64,000 nucleotides of DNA. Source: Rhizobium sp. NLR16a (GTDB lineage Bacteria; Pseudomonadota; Alphaproteobacteria; Rhizobiales; Rhizobiaceae). Below the pieces are notes generated by a model. That model had not been told where the DNA came from, searched no databases, and worked only from the letters and a program-made list of their open reading frames with translations. Positions 25,407-35,025 of this stretch are shown here, piece by piece; positions within the stretch are counted from its first letter, which is position 1; each line of letters opens with the position of its first letter. The stretch is taken from assembly GCF_017948245.1 (NCBI RefSeq), contig NZ_CP072865.1:1265501-1329500 (forward strand), read 5' to 3'. A program made the translations under genes and the position numbers.

Positions 25407-26918
25407 ATGAGCCTCTCTTTCCCGACGATGGCGGCGATCCGTTTCGGTTATGGTTTCCGGCCGGGCGAGGTGGCGCCGCAAAGCAAGGACGAGCTGATCG
25501 GGCAATTGTCCAAAGGCGCGGCGGCAACGCCGGATTTTCCGCTCGGCGGCCCCGATATGCGTCACCGGGCGATCCTCAGCCTGCAGGCGCAGCTGAAGCA
25601 GATCCGCGAAGATGCCAAGACGGTCACCGACGATCCGACGCGGCGCGAGATGCGCAAGGCTGTGCAGCGCCAGGCGCAGCAACAATTCCAGCACGATGCA
25701 AACCTGCGGCTGATGCAGGCGGTGCTGTCGCCCTACGGCTTTTACGAGCGGCTTTCGACCTTCTGGACCGATCATTTCTCCACCAGCGCCAACAAGAGCC
25801 TGCCGATGCGCCTTATCGTGCCGCTCTACGAGGCCGAGGCAATCCGGCCGTTCATTTCGGGCAGGTTCGGCAATCTCCTGCGCAGCGCCACCGCTCATCC
25901 CGCCATGCTGATCTACCTCGACCAGGCGGATTCGCTCGGGCCGGATTCGGCGGGCGGCGTCAAGCGCAACAAGGGGCTGAACGAAAATCTCGGACGCGAA
26001 CTCCTGGAACTGCACACGCTCGGGGCCGGCAGCGGCTATACCCAGGCGGATGTTACCGCCGCGGCCATGGTGCTGACGGGCCTCACCATCGACCGCAAGG
26101 AGATGGATATCGCCTTTCGGCCGACCATTTCGGAGCCCGGCACGCATGAGGTGCTCGGCGTCAGTTATGGCGGGCGCCGGCGCTCGCGCGAAGATTATCT
26201 CGACATGCTCGATGACCTCTCGGTCCATCCGAAGACGGCGGCGCATATCAGCCACAAGCTCGCGGTGCATTTCGTCTCCGACCAGCCAGACGAGGGGATG
26301 GTCTCTGACATGGCGGCGGCTTGGAGAAAGACAGATGGCGATCTCACCGCCGTCTACACCGCCATGCTCGACCATCCGGCCGCCTGGCAAAACGAGGGCG
26401 CCAAGGCGCGTCAGCCATTCGATTTTATCGTTGCCGGCCTGAGGGCGCTGAATGCGGGGCCGGTCAACGGCGTCGTCGGCAGCTTCCTGGCAGCCAATCA
26501 GCAGGGAACGGATGAGGGCGATATGGCTGCCAATACGCCCGGCATGGCGGGAGCGCCAGTGACGACGGACCCCGCCGGAGAGGCGAGGGACAAGCGGCTC
26601 AAGGCCTTTCGGGCGGCGCGGGCGTTGGGGCAGGGGGCGCTGAAGCGCATGGGCCAGCCGACCTGGCTGCCGCCGAGCCCTGCCGGTTTCGAGGAAGGCT
26701 TTTCCGCCTGGATCAGCGGCAGCCAGCTCGCCGAGCGCCTGGCCTGGGCAAGGCGGGCCGCGGCGCAGTTCGGCCGCGACGAGGATCCGCGCGAGTTCCT
26801 GAGATCGACGCTTGCCGATGCCGCCCGCGACGAGACGATCCGCGTGGTATCGCAGGCGCCGAACAAGATCAGCGGTTTGACGCTGGTGCTGGCATCGCCG
26901 GAATTCAACCGCCGATAG
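25407..26918 (+). CDS. DUF1800 family protein
   Basis: 503 residues, usual length. Signature segments: IRFGYGFRPGE, SPYGFYERLSTFWTDHFS, LRSATAHPAMLIYLDQ, NENLGRELLELHTLG (highly conserved in DUF1800), and HKLAVHFVSDQPDE. AGGAGG precedes the ATG. In many bacteria a DUF1800 gene is followed directly by a DUF1501 gene, as here with a 10-base gap. The pair is exported or envelope-associated in other species, but no activity has been firmly assigned. No obvious signal peptide in this member. Confidence 0.9.
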   Translation: MSLSFPTMAAIRFGYGFRPGEVAPQSKDELIGQLSKGAAATPDFPLGGPDMRHRAILSLQAQLKQIREDAKTVTDDPTRREMRKAVQRQAQQQFQHDANLRLMQAVLSPYGFYERLSTFWTDHFSTSANKSLPMRLIVPLYEAEAIRPFISGRFGNLLRSATAHPAMLIYLDQADSLGPDSAGGVKRNKGLNENLGRELLELHTLGAGSGYTQADVTAAAMVLTGLTIDRKEMDIAFRPTISEPGTHEVLGVSYGGRRRSREDYLDMLDDLSVHPKTAAHISHKLAVHFVSDQPDEGMVSDMAAAWRKTDGDLTAVYTAMLDHPAAWQNEGAKARQPFDFIVAGLRALNAGPVNGVVGSFLAANQQGTDEGDMAANTPGMAGAPVTTDPAGEARDKRLKAFRAARALGQGALKRMGQPTWLPPSPAGFEEGFSAWISGSQLAERLAWARRAAAQFGRDEDPREFLRSTLADAARDETIRVVSQAPNKISGLTLVLASPEFNRR

Positions 26919-26928
26919 GAGGCTCTCA

Positions 26929-28101
26929 ATGAACCGGATTTTGCTTTCCCGCCGCGGCTTTCTGACATCGGCCTGCTGTATTGCCGCCGCCCCCCTCTTC
27001 ACGCCGGTCACCTTTGCGGCGATGCCGGGCGATAATCGTTTCGTCACCATCGTCCTGCGCGGCGCAATGGACGGACTCGACCTGGTGCAGCCTTACGGCG
27101 ATGCCGGCTTTGCTGCGCTCAGGCCGACCCTGGCGCTGACGCCGGACAGCGGACTTCTCGATCTTGATGGGCATTTCGGCCTCAATCCCGCCGCCGCCGA
27201 CCTGATGCCGCTCTGGAAGAGCCGAGAACTCGCCTTCGTCCATGCGGTGTCGACGCCCTATCGCGACCAGCGCAGCCATTTCGACGGGCAGGACATGCTT
27301 GAGTCTGGCGGCGAACATGTCGCCGAGGAAAAGACTGGCTGGCTGAACCGGGCGCTCGCCGTCATCCCGCGGTCGGATGCGCGCAAGGCGATCGACGTCA
27401 ACACGTCGACGGAACTGATCCTCTCCGGGCCGAACAATGTCGACGTCTGGGCGTCGGATTCCAATCTGGCGCCGGCGCGTGACGAGATGCAGTTCCTGGC
27501 GCGGCTTTATGCCGGTGATCCGCCCTTCGCCCAGGCGCTTGCCGAGGCGACGCGAGCCGACAGCGCGGCGATGATGGTCGAGCCGGACGGCGAGCGCGGC
27601 GAAAAGATCGGCGACGTCGCGGCGCTCGCGGCCAACATGCTGAAGGGCGACTACCGCATCGCCAGCTTCTCGATCACCGGCTGGGACACCCATATCGGCC
27701 AGGCCGGCCAGTTCAAGCGGCCGGCCGGGGATCTCGCCCAGGCGATCAACACGCTGAAGGTGACGCTGGGCTCGGAGATCTGGTCAAAGACGGTGGTACT
27801 CGCCATGACCGAATTCGGGCGTACCGTCCGACAGAACGGCTCCGCCGGCACCGACCACGGAACCGGCGGCTGCGCCGTACTTGCCGGCGGCGCGATCGAC
27901 GGCGGCCGTATCCTCGGCCGCTGGCCCGGGCTCGGCGACGGGCTACTGCTCGACGACCGCGACCTGATGCCGACCGCCGACGTGCGCGAGGTGGCGGCGG
28001 CGATGCTTTACCGGCAGTTCGATGTCGGCGTGGATGATCTGACGGGGAAGATATTTCCCGGGCTGGGGTTTGATAGGGGGTCGCAGTTTTTGAAGGTGTG
28101 A
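26929..28101 (+). CDS. DUF1501 family Tat-exported protein
   Basis: 390 residues. The N-terminus LLSRRGFLTSACCIAAAPLF is a twin-arginine signal, so the protein is exported folded. The DUF1501 domain has VLRGAMDGLDLVQPYGD, STPYRDQRSHFDGQDMLESG, and MTEFGRTVRQNGSAGTDHGT; the fold is related to alkaline-phosphatase/sulfatase proteins. AGGAGG lies upstream. Forms an operon with the DUF1800 gene. The pair may act on an envelope component; the substrate is unknown. Confidence 0.9.
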   Translation: MNRILLSRRGFLTSACCIAAAPLFTPVTFAAMPGDNRFVTIVLRGAMDGLDLVQPYGDAGFAALRPTLALTPDSGLLDLDGHFGLNPAAADLMPLWKSRELAFVHAVSTPYRDQRSHFDGQDMLESGGEHVAEEKTGWLNRALAVIPRSDARKAIDVNTSTELILSGPNNVDVWASDSNLAPARDEMQFLARLYAGDPPFAQALAEATRADSAAMMVEPDGERGEKIGDVAALAANMLKGDYRIASFSITGWDTHIGQAGQFKRPAGDLAQAINTLKVTLGSEIWSKTVVLAMTEFGRTVRQNGSAGTDHGTGGCAVLAGGAIDGGRILGRWPGLGDGLLLDDRDLMPTADVREVAAAMLYRQFDVGVDDLTGKIFPGLGFDRGSQFLKV

Positions 28102-28312
28102 GAGGTGGTTTCGCATAGCGGGATCGATCGGCCGGTGAACCAATTGCAGGGCCGGACGCTCTGAGGGAGGTGATGCGTCGGGCGGCCGCCTGCTCTTGCC
28201 TGTGCTTCGCCAAGGGAGCAAGCCGCTGCCCGGCCCTTCGCTTTAGGCTCAGGGCGTTCGTCGCTGCAATCGGTTCACTGGATCGATTGCTCGGGCCGCG
28301 CCCGATCGCTCC

Positions 28313-28900
28313 TCACCCCAACACATCGTAAAGTCTGAAGATGAAGCTCACCTGGTAGAGCAGGTTGGCGATGACGAAGATGGTGTGGAAGCGGCGGTTC
28401 GCGGTCCAGGCGGCGATGGCGCAGAGCAGGATGTAGACGATATTGCGGGCGGGATATTCCCAGCCGAGCGAGAGGATACGCTCCGGACCTTTGATCGCCG
28501 TATCGAGGATATCGACGGCGTAGATCAGGCCGAGGATGCCGAAGAACCATTTGCGCCGTGAAATGAAATATTCCTCGTAGCCGCCATATTCCTCGAGGCT
28601 CGCCGGGAAGAGCAGGGCGCAGAGCAGGAAGAACAGGCTGCAGAAGCAGACGAGGAAGAGATAGATGCCGAAGCCGATGGCGGGCACGGCCTGCAGGCGA
28701 TATTCCCACCACCAGATATGGATGATGAAGAGGAACAGCGACAGCGCCCAGCCGAGGTGAATTGGATAAACCTTCGCCTTGGCCGGATGCTGGACGATGC
28801 CGGCAACGCCAGTGAGCAGCCTTGCAAGCGAAAGGCTGATGACCATGCCCATCACCACCTTGATATGAAGGAAGACTTCCGGCGAGCTGACCGTTTCCAT
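28313..28900 (-). CDS. Integral membrane protein, ~6 helices
   Basis: 195 residues, strongly hydrophobic. Helices seen: HIKVVMGMVISLSLARLLTG, LGWALSLFLFIIHIWWW, FGIYLFLVCFCSLFFLLCAL, WFFGILGLIYAVDI, and VYILLCAIAAWTA. No transporter or enzyme motif is recognised. It follows the YciA-type thioesterase on the same strand with an 18-base gap, so the two are likely an operon. Confidence 0.82.
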   Translation of the reverse strand: METVSSPEVFLHIKVVMGMVISLSLARLLTGVAGIVQHPAKAKVYPIHLGWALSLFLFIIHIWWWEYRLQAVPAIGFGIYLFLVCFCSLFFLLCALLFPASLEEYGGYEEYFISRRKWFFGILGLIYAVDILDTAIKGPERILSLGWEYPARNIVYILLCAIAAWTANRRFHTIFVIANLLYQVSFIFRLYDVLG

Positions 28901-28918
28901 CGTGTCGATCCCGGCCTG

Positions 28919-29305
28919 TCACTCCTCGGGGACTTGCTTGGGCTTGCCCTCTTCGTCGAGCGCCACCATGATGAAGGTGGCGGCGGTGACCTTTTCCATC
29001 TTGGCATAACGCGAGCGGTGCGCCCACGCTTCGACGATCAGCGTAATCGATGTGCGCCCGACGCGGTCGATATCGGTATAGACCGACAGCGTATCGCCGA
29101 TCTTGACCGGCAGTTCGAAGGCCATCTCCTTGACGGCGGCGGTGACGACGCGGCCCTTGGCGCGCTCGGCGGCACGAATACCGGAGGCAAGGTCCATCTG
29201 CGCCATGACCCAGCCGCCGAAAATATCGCCGGCCGGATTGGCATCGCCCGGCATGGCGAGCGTGCGCAGCGTCAGTTCGCCTCTCGGCTTGGCGGCATCG
29301 GTCAT
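28919..29305 (-). CDS. Acyl-CoA thioesterase, YciA type
   Basis: 128 residues, single hotdog domain. Motifs: LTLRTLAMPGDANPAGDIFG with GGWVMAQMD (catalytic Asp in NPAGDIFGG), VVTAAVKEMAFELPVKIGD and GRTSITLIVEAWAHR. YciA enzymes hydrolyse a broad range of acyl-CoAs in the cytoplasm and help recycle CoA. GAGGGAA upstream sets the start. Upstream partner of the membrane protein at 28313. Confidence 0.9.
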   Translation of the reverse strand: MTDAAKPRGELTLRTLAMPGDANPAGDIFGGWVMAQMDLASGIRAAERAKGRVVTAAVKEMAFELPVKIGDTLSVYTDIDRVGRTSITLIVEAWAHRSRYAKMEKVTAATFIMVALDEEGKPKQVPEE

Positions 29306-29424
29306 GGAAGGTTCCCTCAGGCTGGGTGTTACGATTCTGCAGCCACGTTAGGCGAACTCGTTGTGTCGACCAATCCCTTTCGGTGCCAGCGAAGGCGGCG
29401 GTGCAAATATCGCGACCGTCACCG

Positions 29425-29450
29425 AGCTGAAATCTCAATCGATTTCAGCT
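29425..29450. repeat. 10-bp perfect inverted repeat upstream of MCP gene
   Basis: AGCTGAAATC and GATTTCAGCT around the loop TCAATC. It stands in the 273-base gap between the divergent thioesterase and chemotaxis-receptor genes, just before an AT-rich stretch (29455-29525) that likely holds the receptor promoter. Operator or attenuator function is possible. Confidence 0.5.
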
Positions 29451-29578
29451 AGTTGAATTTTACAACCGACACTTCAGCTTGCGTTATTTAATTATCTTCT
29501 AATAAAACTTTACGCTCCAGTAATTGAGGTGGTTCACAATGAAAGCGGTCTCATATCCAAGAATCGCCGGGAACCCTC

Positions 29579-31399
29579 ATGCGTAACGTCAAGATTTCCA
29601 CCCGTCTTTACTGCCTCGTCGGCTTCACGCTTGCCGTGCTTGCGGCGACGATGGTCTTCTTTCTGAACTTTTCCTATTCCGAGCTGGAAGCGGAGCGGAA
29701 GGCGGGGCTGGAGAAGATGGAGGCCACGGCGCTCGGCATCTTCGACAAATATTACAAGATGGAACAGGCGGGCACGATGACCCGCGAGCAGGCGCAGGCG
29801 GCCGCCAAGGACGTGATCGGCGCCATGCGCTACGGCGCCGACGGCTATTTCTGGATCAACGACATGCGCCCCGCCATGGTGATGCACCCGATCAAACCGC
29901 AACTGAACGGCACCGATATCTCCCAGATGAAGGACCCGACCGGCAAGTTCCTGTTCGTCGAGTTCGTCAACAAGGTGAAGAAGGACGGCAAGGGCTTCGT
30001 TGATTATTACTGGCCGAAGCCGGGCGCCGATGAGCCGGTGCTGAAATATTCCTATGTCGCCGGTTTCGAACCCTGGGGCTGGATCGTCGGCACCGGCGTC
30101 TATGCCGATGACCTGGCGGCGCTCTATCGCCAAAATGCGATCTGGGCGGCAGTGCTCTGCCTGCTTGGTGCGGCCGCCACCATTGCGATCGCCTATGCCA
30201 TCGTCCGCAGTGTAACGGCGCCGATTGCCCGGCTGAAGACGGCGATGAACGCGATTGCTGCCGAGGAAGCATCCGTCGAGATCGCCGGCAGCGAGTGCCG
30301 CGACGAGGTGGGACAAATGGCCAAAGTGCTGCTGGTGCTGCGTGACTCCGTCGACGAACGCAGGGCGCTACGCGGCCGTGAAGACGAGCGGCAGCGGCAG
30401 ATCGAGGACGAGCGCCGCGGCAACGAAGCGAGCCTGCGCTCGGCTTCCGAGCGGCAAAACCGCGCCATGCAGGCGCTCGGCGTCGGCCTGGAGAAGCTTG
30501 CAAGCGGCGACCTCACCGTTGCAATCGGCGACATCGGTGAGGACTACGCCAAGCTCAGGAATGATTTCAACGCGGCCGTCGATGCGCTGAACGGCGTCAT
30601 TCACGCGATTTCCGAATCAAGCCGGGTAGTCAACGACAGCGCATCCGACATCAGTGAGGCGACCGGTAACCTGTCGAAGCGCACCGAGCAGCAGGCGGCC
30701 GCACTCGAAGAAACGGCGGCAGCGCTCGACGAAATCACCGCGACGGTCAAGACCGCGTCCGAGCGGGCGAACGAGGCGCGCGAGATGGTGGCCGAAACCA
30801 AGGCGAGCGCCGGCCGCTCCGGCGACATCGTCCGCAACGCCGTGACCGCGATGGGCCGGATCGAGGAATCCTCCAGCCGCATTAACCAGATCATCTCTGT
30901 CATCGACGAGATCGCCTTCCAGACGAATCTGCTGGCGCTGAACGCCGGCGTCGAGGCTGCGCGGGCCGGCGAGGCTGGCCGCGGCTTCGCTGTCGTCGCC
31001 CAGGAAGTGCGCGAACTTGCGCAGCGTTCCGCCAATGCGGCCAAGGAGATCAAGGAACTGATCAGCCGCTCGGCTGCGGAAGTCGAAGGCGGGGTTGCGC
31101 TGGTGCGCTCGACAGGTGACGCGCTGCTGGAGATCGAGGCACTGGTCAACCAGGTGAACGATCATGTCGCCTCGATCGCGACGGCGGCGCGCGAGCAGTC
31201 TACGGGCCTCAACGAGATCAACAGCTCCGTCAATCACATGGACCAGATGACGCAGCAGAACGCTGCGATGGTCGAGGAGACGACGGCGGCCAGCCGCACG
31301 CTCGCCGACGAAAGCACGCAGCTGAAGACGCTGCTTTCGAATTTCCGCCTGCGCGAGGCGGGGCGGCGGGCCGAGACCCGATACACACGGGCAGCGTGA
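29579..31399 (+). CDS. Methyl-accepting chemotaxis protein with single Cache domain
   Basis: 606 residues. TM1 about 10-30 ([20 protein letters not shown]). A periplasmic sCache_2 domain spans ~35-185 ([53 protein letters not shown]). TM2 is ~188-208, then HAMP with [21 protein letters not shown] long coiled signalling domain has the hairpin tip around [20 protein letters not shown]. sCache_2 receptors often bind small carboxylates. There is no NWETF-type CheR/CheB tether at the C-terminus. It has its own terminator and no che genes adjoin. Confidence 0.95.
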   Translation: MRNVKISTRLYCLVGFTLAVLAATMVFFLNFSYSELEAERKAGLEKMEATALGIFDKYYKMEQAGTMTREQAQAAAKDVIGAMRYGADGYFWINDMRPAMVMHPIKPQLNGTDISQMKDPTGKFLFVEFVNKVKKDGKGFVDYYWPKPGADEPVLKYSYVAGFEPWGWIVGTGVYADDLAALYRQNAIWAAVLCLLGAAATIAIAYAIVRSVTAPIARLKTAMNAIAAEEASVEIAGSECRDEVGQMAKVLLVLRDSVDERRALRGREDERQRQIEDERRGNEASLRSASERQNRAMQALGVGLEKLASGDLTVAIGDIGEDYAKLRNDFNAAVDALNGVIHAISESSRVVNDSASDISEATGNLSKRTEQQAAALEETAAALDEITATVKTASERANEAREMVAETKASAGRSGDIVRNAVTAMGRIEESSSRINQIISVIDEIAFQTNLLALNAGVEAARAGEAGRGFAVVAQEVRELAQRSANAAKEIKELISRSAAEVEGGVALVRSTGDALLEIEALVNQVNDHVASIATAAREQSTGLNEINSSVNHMDQMTQQNAAMVEETTAASRTLADESTQLKTLLSNFRLREAGRRAETRYTRAA

Positions 31400-31414
31400 G
31401 AAACAGCAGAAATC

Positions 31415-31438
31415 AAAGGCCGGGCGACCGGCCTTTTT
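31415..31438 (+). terminator. Intrinsic terminator after MCP gene
   Basis: Perfect 9-bp stem AAAGGCCGG/CCGGCCTTT with the tetraloop GCGA, followed by further T residues. 16 bases after the receptor stop codon. Confidence 0.9.
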
Positions 31439-31550
31439 CATTTCCACCGCCTTCAGATTGTGCCGGTAAGTTTTCATTCACCGTTTTTAATTAAAATTGG
31501 ACCGAGTTTTTTCGGTCACTCTGCGGCCGGCCCATGGAAGCGATAAGAGT

Positions 31551-32897
31551 ATGGCGTTTGTTTCCTTTCCGCGGCGAGCCTTCCTGCCCGTTCTGCTCTC
31601 GGCGGCGCTGACCACCTGTTCGATCAGCGACGGGCTGGTGCCACCGGCCAATGTCGACAACGGCACCCGGGTCAGTTCGATTTCACCGTCTCGCGGTGCA
31701 GCGCGTATGGCGCCCGCCGTGCGTATGGCGCGGGCGGAGCGCCTTGCGCCTGCGGAAACTCAAGCCTCATATCCCGTTTCCGGCGGGCCTGTCGGCAGCA
31801 GCCAGGGCTCGGTCGATTATCTCGATACGCCGAACCTTGCCGGCACCGGGCACGCGGCGCAGGCGCCGCGGACGCTGACGGCGCCGGAATCCCAGAGCCG
31901 AAAGCTGCCGATGATCGACAGCGATGAGGCGCTGGCGGCAGGCCAGCCGAACGGCAACTGGGGCGGCACGCAGAACCTTGCTGTCCCGTCCGGCGGTGTC
32001 AACATGGACGAGGAGCTCGGGGCCGAACCGGTCGTCGGGCTGGCGCAGGAACAACAGCAGCAGATCGCCGAGGGCAACGCCAGCGAACCTGTCGTCGACG
32101 GCATCGGCAGCGACAACCCGGCTCAGATCAATCAGCCAGTGCGCCGGCCGGCGCCGCGGGCAATGCCGCAGCCGGCAGCCCAGGCTGAGATGAGCCGAGC
32201 CCCCGCCTGGAATGACGGCAGCCCTGTCTTGGAACCGACCCGCGTTCCCGAAGAGGACGAGAGCGAAGAAGTTGCGATGCTCCGGCCGAACAACCCGATG
32301 ATGAGCCAGCCCGCAGCGCCGGTCGACCCGAGCGTCATGCCGGCTTCCGAGCTCGCCTGCCGGCGCGAACTGAAGCGTATGGGTGTGCTTTTCGACGAGA
32401 AGCCGCCGATCTCGCAGGGACCAGCCTGCCAGGTGCCCTATCCGGTGTCGTTGAAGGGGCTTTCCGGCAATATCGGCGTGAAGCCGGCCGTGACGCTGAA
32501 CTGCCAGGTGACGCTTGCCTTCGCCAAGTGGGTGAAGAACGAGCTGGCGCCGTCGGCCCGCTACCGCTACTGGAGCGGCATCAGGACGATCCAGCCGCTC
32601 GGCGGCTATTCCTGCCGCCGCATGAACAACAGCCGGCAGAGATATAATCCGATGTCGGAACACGCCCGCGGCAATGCCATCGACGTCGGCAAGTTCGTGC
32701 TGAAGAACGGCCACGCGATCGACGTGCGTAAGAAGGGCCTGTTCTCCTATCGCGAGGGCCGGCTCTTGAAGGCGGTGCGCAGCGACAGCTGCCGCTATTT
32801 CAATACGGTGCTCGGACCGGGCAGCAACCCGGAACACTGGAACCACTTCCATTTCGATCTGCGCTCCCGCAAGAGCGGCAAGGTCTATTGCGACTAG
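31551..32897 (+). CDS. Extensin-like domain protein
   Basis: 448 residues. The N-terminal hydrophobic segment FLPVLLSAALTTCS resembles a lipoprotein signal (Cys near 23). A long Pro/Ala/Gln-rich disordered region (~30-280) leads to the C-terminal extensin-like domain: ASELACRRELKRMGVLFDEK, YRYWSGIRTIQPLGGYSCRR, SEHARGNAIDVGKF and NPEHWNHFHFDL. The His/Asp pattern (SEHARGNAID, HWNHFHFDL) resembles LAS/D,D-peptidase-like metal sites, so a cell-wall role is plausible. The ATG at 31551 starts the signal; a TTG at 31497 lacks a ribosome site. Confidence 0.85.
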   Translation: MAFVSFPRRAFLPVLLSAALTTCSISDGLVPPANVDNGTRVSSISPSRGAARMAPAVRMARAERLAPAETQASYPVSGGPVGSSQGSVDYLDTPNLAGTGHAAQAPRTLTAPESQSRKLPMIDSDEALAAGQPNGNWGGTQNLAVPSGGVNMDEELGAEPVVGLAQEQQQQIAEGNASEPVVDGIGSDNPAQINQPVRRPAPRAMPQPAAQAEMSRAPAWNDGSPVLEPTRVPEEDESEEVAMLRPNNPMMSQPAAPVDPSVMPASELACRRELKRMGVLFDEKPPISQGPACQVPYPVSLKGLSGNIGVKPAVTLNCQVTLAFAKWVKNELAPSARYRYWSGIRTIQPLGGYSCRRMNNSRQRYNPMSEHARGNAIDVGKFVLKNGHAIDVRKKGLFSYREGRLLKAVRSDSCRYFNTVLGPGSNPEHWNHFHFDLRSRKSGKVYCD

Positions 32898-33012
32898 GCG
32901 AGGGCGCGGCTGCAGCCGCGGCAATTAGGCCCTGTCCCAAGAAAAGGGTTCATCCCGGCCGCCGGACGCGCTATGGACCGGCGAGGCGGATTGCTATTGG
33001 AAAGTCTGATCC

Positions 33013-33360
33013 ATGAGCTATGAATTCCATGTCGGCCAGAAGGTCGTCTGCATCAATGATACCTTCAAGCATGTCAGCATCGACCAGCTCATCCGCAAGG
33101 GCGAGATCTATACGATCCGCTGGGTCGGCGAATATACCCATTATGTCGATGGCACCTTCATCGGCGTGAAGCTTGCGGAAATCCATCGCGGCAATGATGA
33201 CGGACCGGAGGGCTATGGTGCCGCCGATATGCCCTATCGCGCGACGCGCTTCCGGCCGCTGATGAAGGACAAGATCGCATCACTGCGCAAGCTTTTGGCG
33301 CCGACACCGGATGCGCCGGCGGAGCCGAAAGAAAAGACCAGAAAGAAAGAGAAGGTCTGA
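33013..33360 (+). CDS. Hypothetical protein, 115 aa
   Basis: Starts MSYEFHVGQKVVCINDTFKH, an SH3-like beta pattern, and continues LIRKGEIYTIRWVGEYTHYV. The C-terminus is a Lys/Glu/Pro-rich tail (PAEPKEKTRKKEKV). It could be a small nucleic-acid or protein-binding SH3-like fold; no named family is recognised. GGAAAG 8 bases upstream supports the start. Single gene. Confidence 0.7.
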   Translation: MSYEFHVGQKVVCINDTFKHVSIDQLIRKGEIYTIRWVGEYTHYVDGTFIGVKLAEIHRGNDDGPEGYGAADMPYRATRFRPLMKDKIASLRKLLAPTPDAPAEPKEKTRKKEKV

Positions 33361-33437
33361 GCGCGGTTGTGTCAGCCCGTCTTCAGGCTGAGTGACAGCC
33401 CGGTTTGCCTGCTGAGCTCGAGAACGCCATCGCGCGC

Positions 33438-33747
33438 TCAATCTTTGCTGTTCCCCTGGATGGACAGACTCATAAGGATTTTACTGAGCTCAGGCAAAGC
33501 CAGCTCCGTTTCGCATTTGATTTCGGCGGCGCTAAACCATTTCAGCTTGGGGGCAGCCTCGCCACCGATCGATGCGATAGATATGGAACCTGGCGGATGT
33601 GGCGGATTGGCCTTGCCATCCGAACTTTGTCACAAATTGGCCGCCGGGAAGGCTCCAACGATCCGGATGCTGCCTGCGCCCGGGACTTCGCCTTGCGAGG
33701 AGAACGCTTCCATTCTCGATGAGGGCGCCCATCGCGATCTCAGGCAT
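33438..33747 (-). pseudogene. NUDIX hydrolase remnant
   Basis: Begins MPEIAMGALIENGSVLLARR and reaches DRWSLPGG, the start of a NUDIX domain. Then the Nudix box (GX5EX7REUXEEXGU) is missing, and the next codons read QFVTKFGWQGQ. After a frame change, the usual C-terminal part reappears: KLKWFSAAEIKCETELALPE, stop at 33438. So a deletion of the catalytic box plus a frameshift has killed the gene. Substrate unknown. Confidence 0.72.
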
Positions 33748-33844
33748 GTCGTCTTCTCCTTTATGTCGGCAAATGCCGGCGAGCCCGCGCTTTTTCCCGG
33801 CCGTCTTCCCGTGAGAGGGTGGCGGCCGGGTCGGCTGTTCCGGC

Positions 33845-34036
33845 CTAACCAAATTTCTCAGTCGCATCGGCGTTACCCTGTACCCAATAGCCGGATGCCT
33901 TGATCCAGGCGAGTGGGTAGCCCCGCTCCAGCAGATGGGCGCGAATGGTACGTGTCGTCGAAGCTTCCGCCGCGATCCGGTGGTGTTGTGGCGATGCTGA
34001 TGGTCGCCCCGAGTAAGTACGCGGCAAAACTTGCAT
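33845..34036 (-). CDS. Possible small protein (63 aa)
   Basis: The C-terminal half, TIRAHLLERGYPLAWIKASG followed by YWVQGNADATEKFG, has well-formed helix/strand character and looks conserved. The N-terminal half (MQVLPRTYSGRPS) is less convincing and the ribosome site is weak. An overlapping frame also starts nearby (MLIRALSREQAGH), so a frameshifted older gene is an alternative. It lies in a decay zone beside a NUDIX remnant. Confidence 0.4.
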   Translation of the reverse strand: MQVLPRTYSGRPSASPQHHRIAAEASTTRTIRAHLLERGYPLAWIKASGYWVQGNADATEKFG

Positions 34037-34065
34037 GGCCTGCCTGTTCGCGGGACAAAGCTCGA

Positions 34066-35025
34066 ATGAGCATTCCCAAAAAACATCCCTTTGCCTTCGA
34101 TCCGACCTACGGCATGCGGCTTCAGGAGCTTCTCGCAGTCGAGCCGCCGGAGGAGCCCGACGGCTTCGACTCATTCTGGGAGGCGCGGTACCGGAGGGCG
34201 CTGACGGTCGATCCGCGGCCGATGCTTTCGCGCAGCCCGCTCAGCCATCCGGATTGGCATGTGCTCGATCTCGTCTATCGCTCGACCGGTGATTTCAGGA
34301 TCGGCGGCTGGCTGCTGCTGCCGCGTGAGGGGCAAGTGAAGCGCGGCCTCGTCGTCGGGCATGGTTACGGCGGGCGGGATCAGCCTGATTTCGATCTGCC
34401 GGTCAGAGAAACGGCGCTGATCCTTCCCTGCTGCCGTGGATTGTCGCTGAGCAGCCATCCGCCGATCTCTCAGAATCCGTCCTGGCATGTGTTGCACGAT
34501 ATCGACAATCGGGACTCCTATATCATCGGCGGCTGCGTCGAGGATATCTGGCTTGCCGTCTCCACACTTGTCGCGTTCTATCCTTGGCTCTTTGGCCATA
34601 TCGGCTATAGCGGCATCAGCTTCGGCGGCGGTGTCGGGGCGATGGCGATCGCTTATGACGGGCGCATCGACCGCGGCCATCTGGCGCTGCCGAGCTTCGG
34701 CCACCAGCCGCTGCGGCTGAAGCTGCCGAGCGTCGGCAGCGCGCAAGGGGTGCAGGATTATCAGGCGGAACATCACAACGTGCTGGAGACGCTGCGCTTC
34801 TACGATGCGGCGACGGCGGCGCGGCGGATCGATGTGCCGATGCTGACGGCAGTGGCGCTTTTCGATCCCGCCGTCGCGCCGCCCTGCCAGTTCGCTGTCG
34901 CAAATGCGATACGGAAATATAATGAAATCTTCATCCTGGACGCCGGTCATTTCGATTACCCTGGAAGCGCAGAGCAAGAGGCGGTTCTCCGCGATAAGAT
35001 CGGACAGTTCTTCAGGGTGACATGA
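34066..35025 (+). CDS. Acetyl-xylan-esterase-like alpha/beta hydrolase
   Basis: 319 residues. Resembles the CE7/AXE1 esterase group: PDGFDSFWEARYRRAL, GGWLLLPREGQVKRGLVVGHGYGG, the nucleophile motif GYSGISFGGGVG, Asp in ALFDPAVAPPCQF, and His in DAGHFDYPGS. Catalyses hydrolysis of acyl esters, often acetylated sugars, though the substrate is not readable. Its stop overlaps the start of the next, broken esterase gene (ATGA), so the two were a translationally coupled pair. Confidence 0.85.
   Translation: MSIPKKHPFAFDPTYGMRLQELLAVEPPEEPDGFDSFWEARYRRALTVDPRPMLSRSPLSHPDWHVLDLVYRSTGDFRIGGWLLLPREGQVKRGLVVGHGYGGRDQPDFDLPVRETALILPCCRGLSLSSHPPISQNPSWHVLHDIDNRDSYIIGGCVEDIWLAVSTLVAFYPWLFGHIGYSGISFGGGVGAMAIAYDGRIDRGHLALPSFGHQPLRLKLPSVGSAQGVQDYQAEHHNVLETLRFYDAATAARRIDVPMLTAVALFDPAVAPPCQFAVANAIRKYNEIFILDAGHFDYPGSAEQEAVLRDKIGQFFRVT

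Noticed and set aside
25368..27050. A 560-codon minus-strand frame opposite the DUF1800 gene
   Set aside because: Arg/His/Gly-rich antisense shadow without motif; the plus-strand gene has a ribosome site and a known family pattern.
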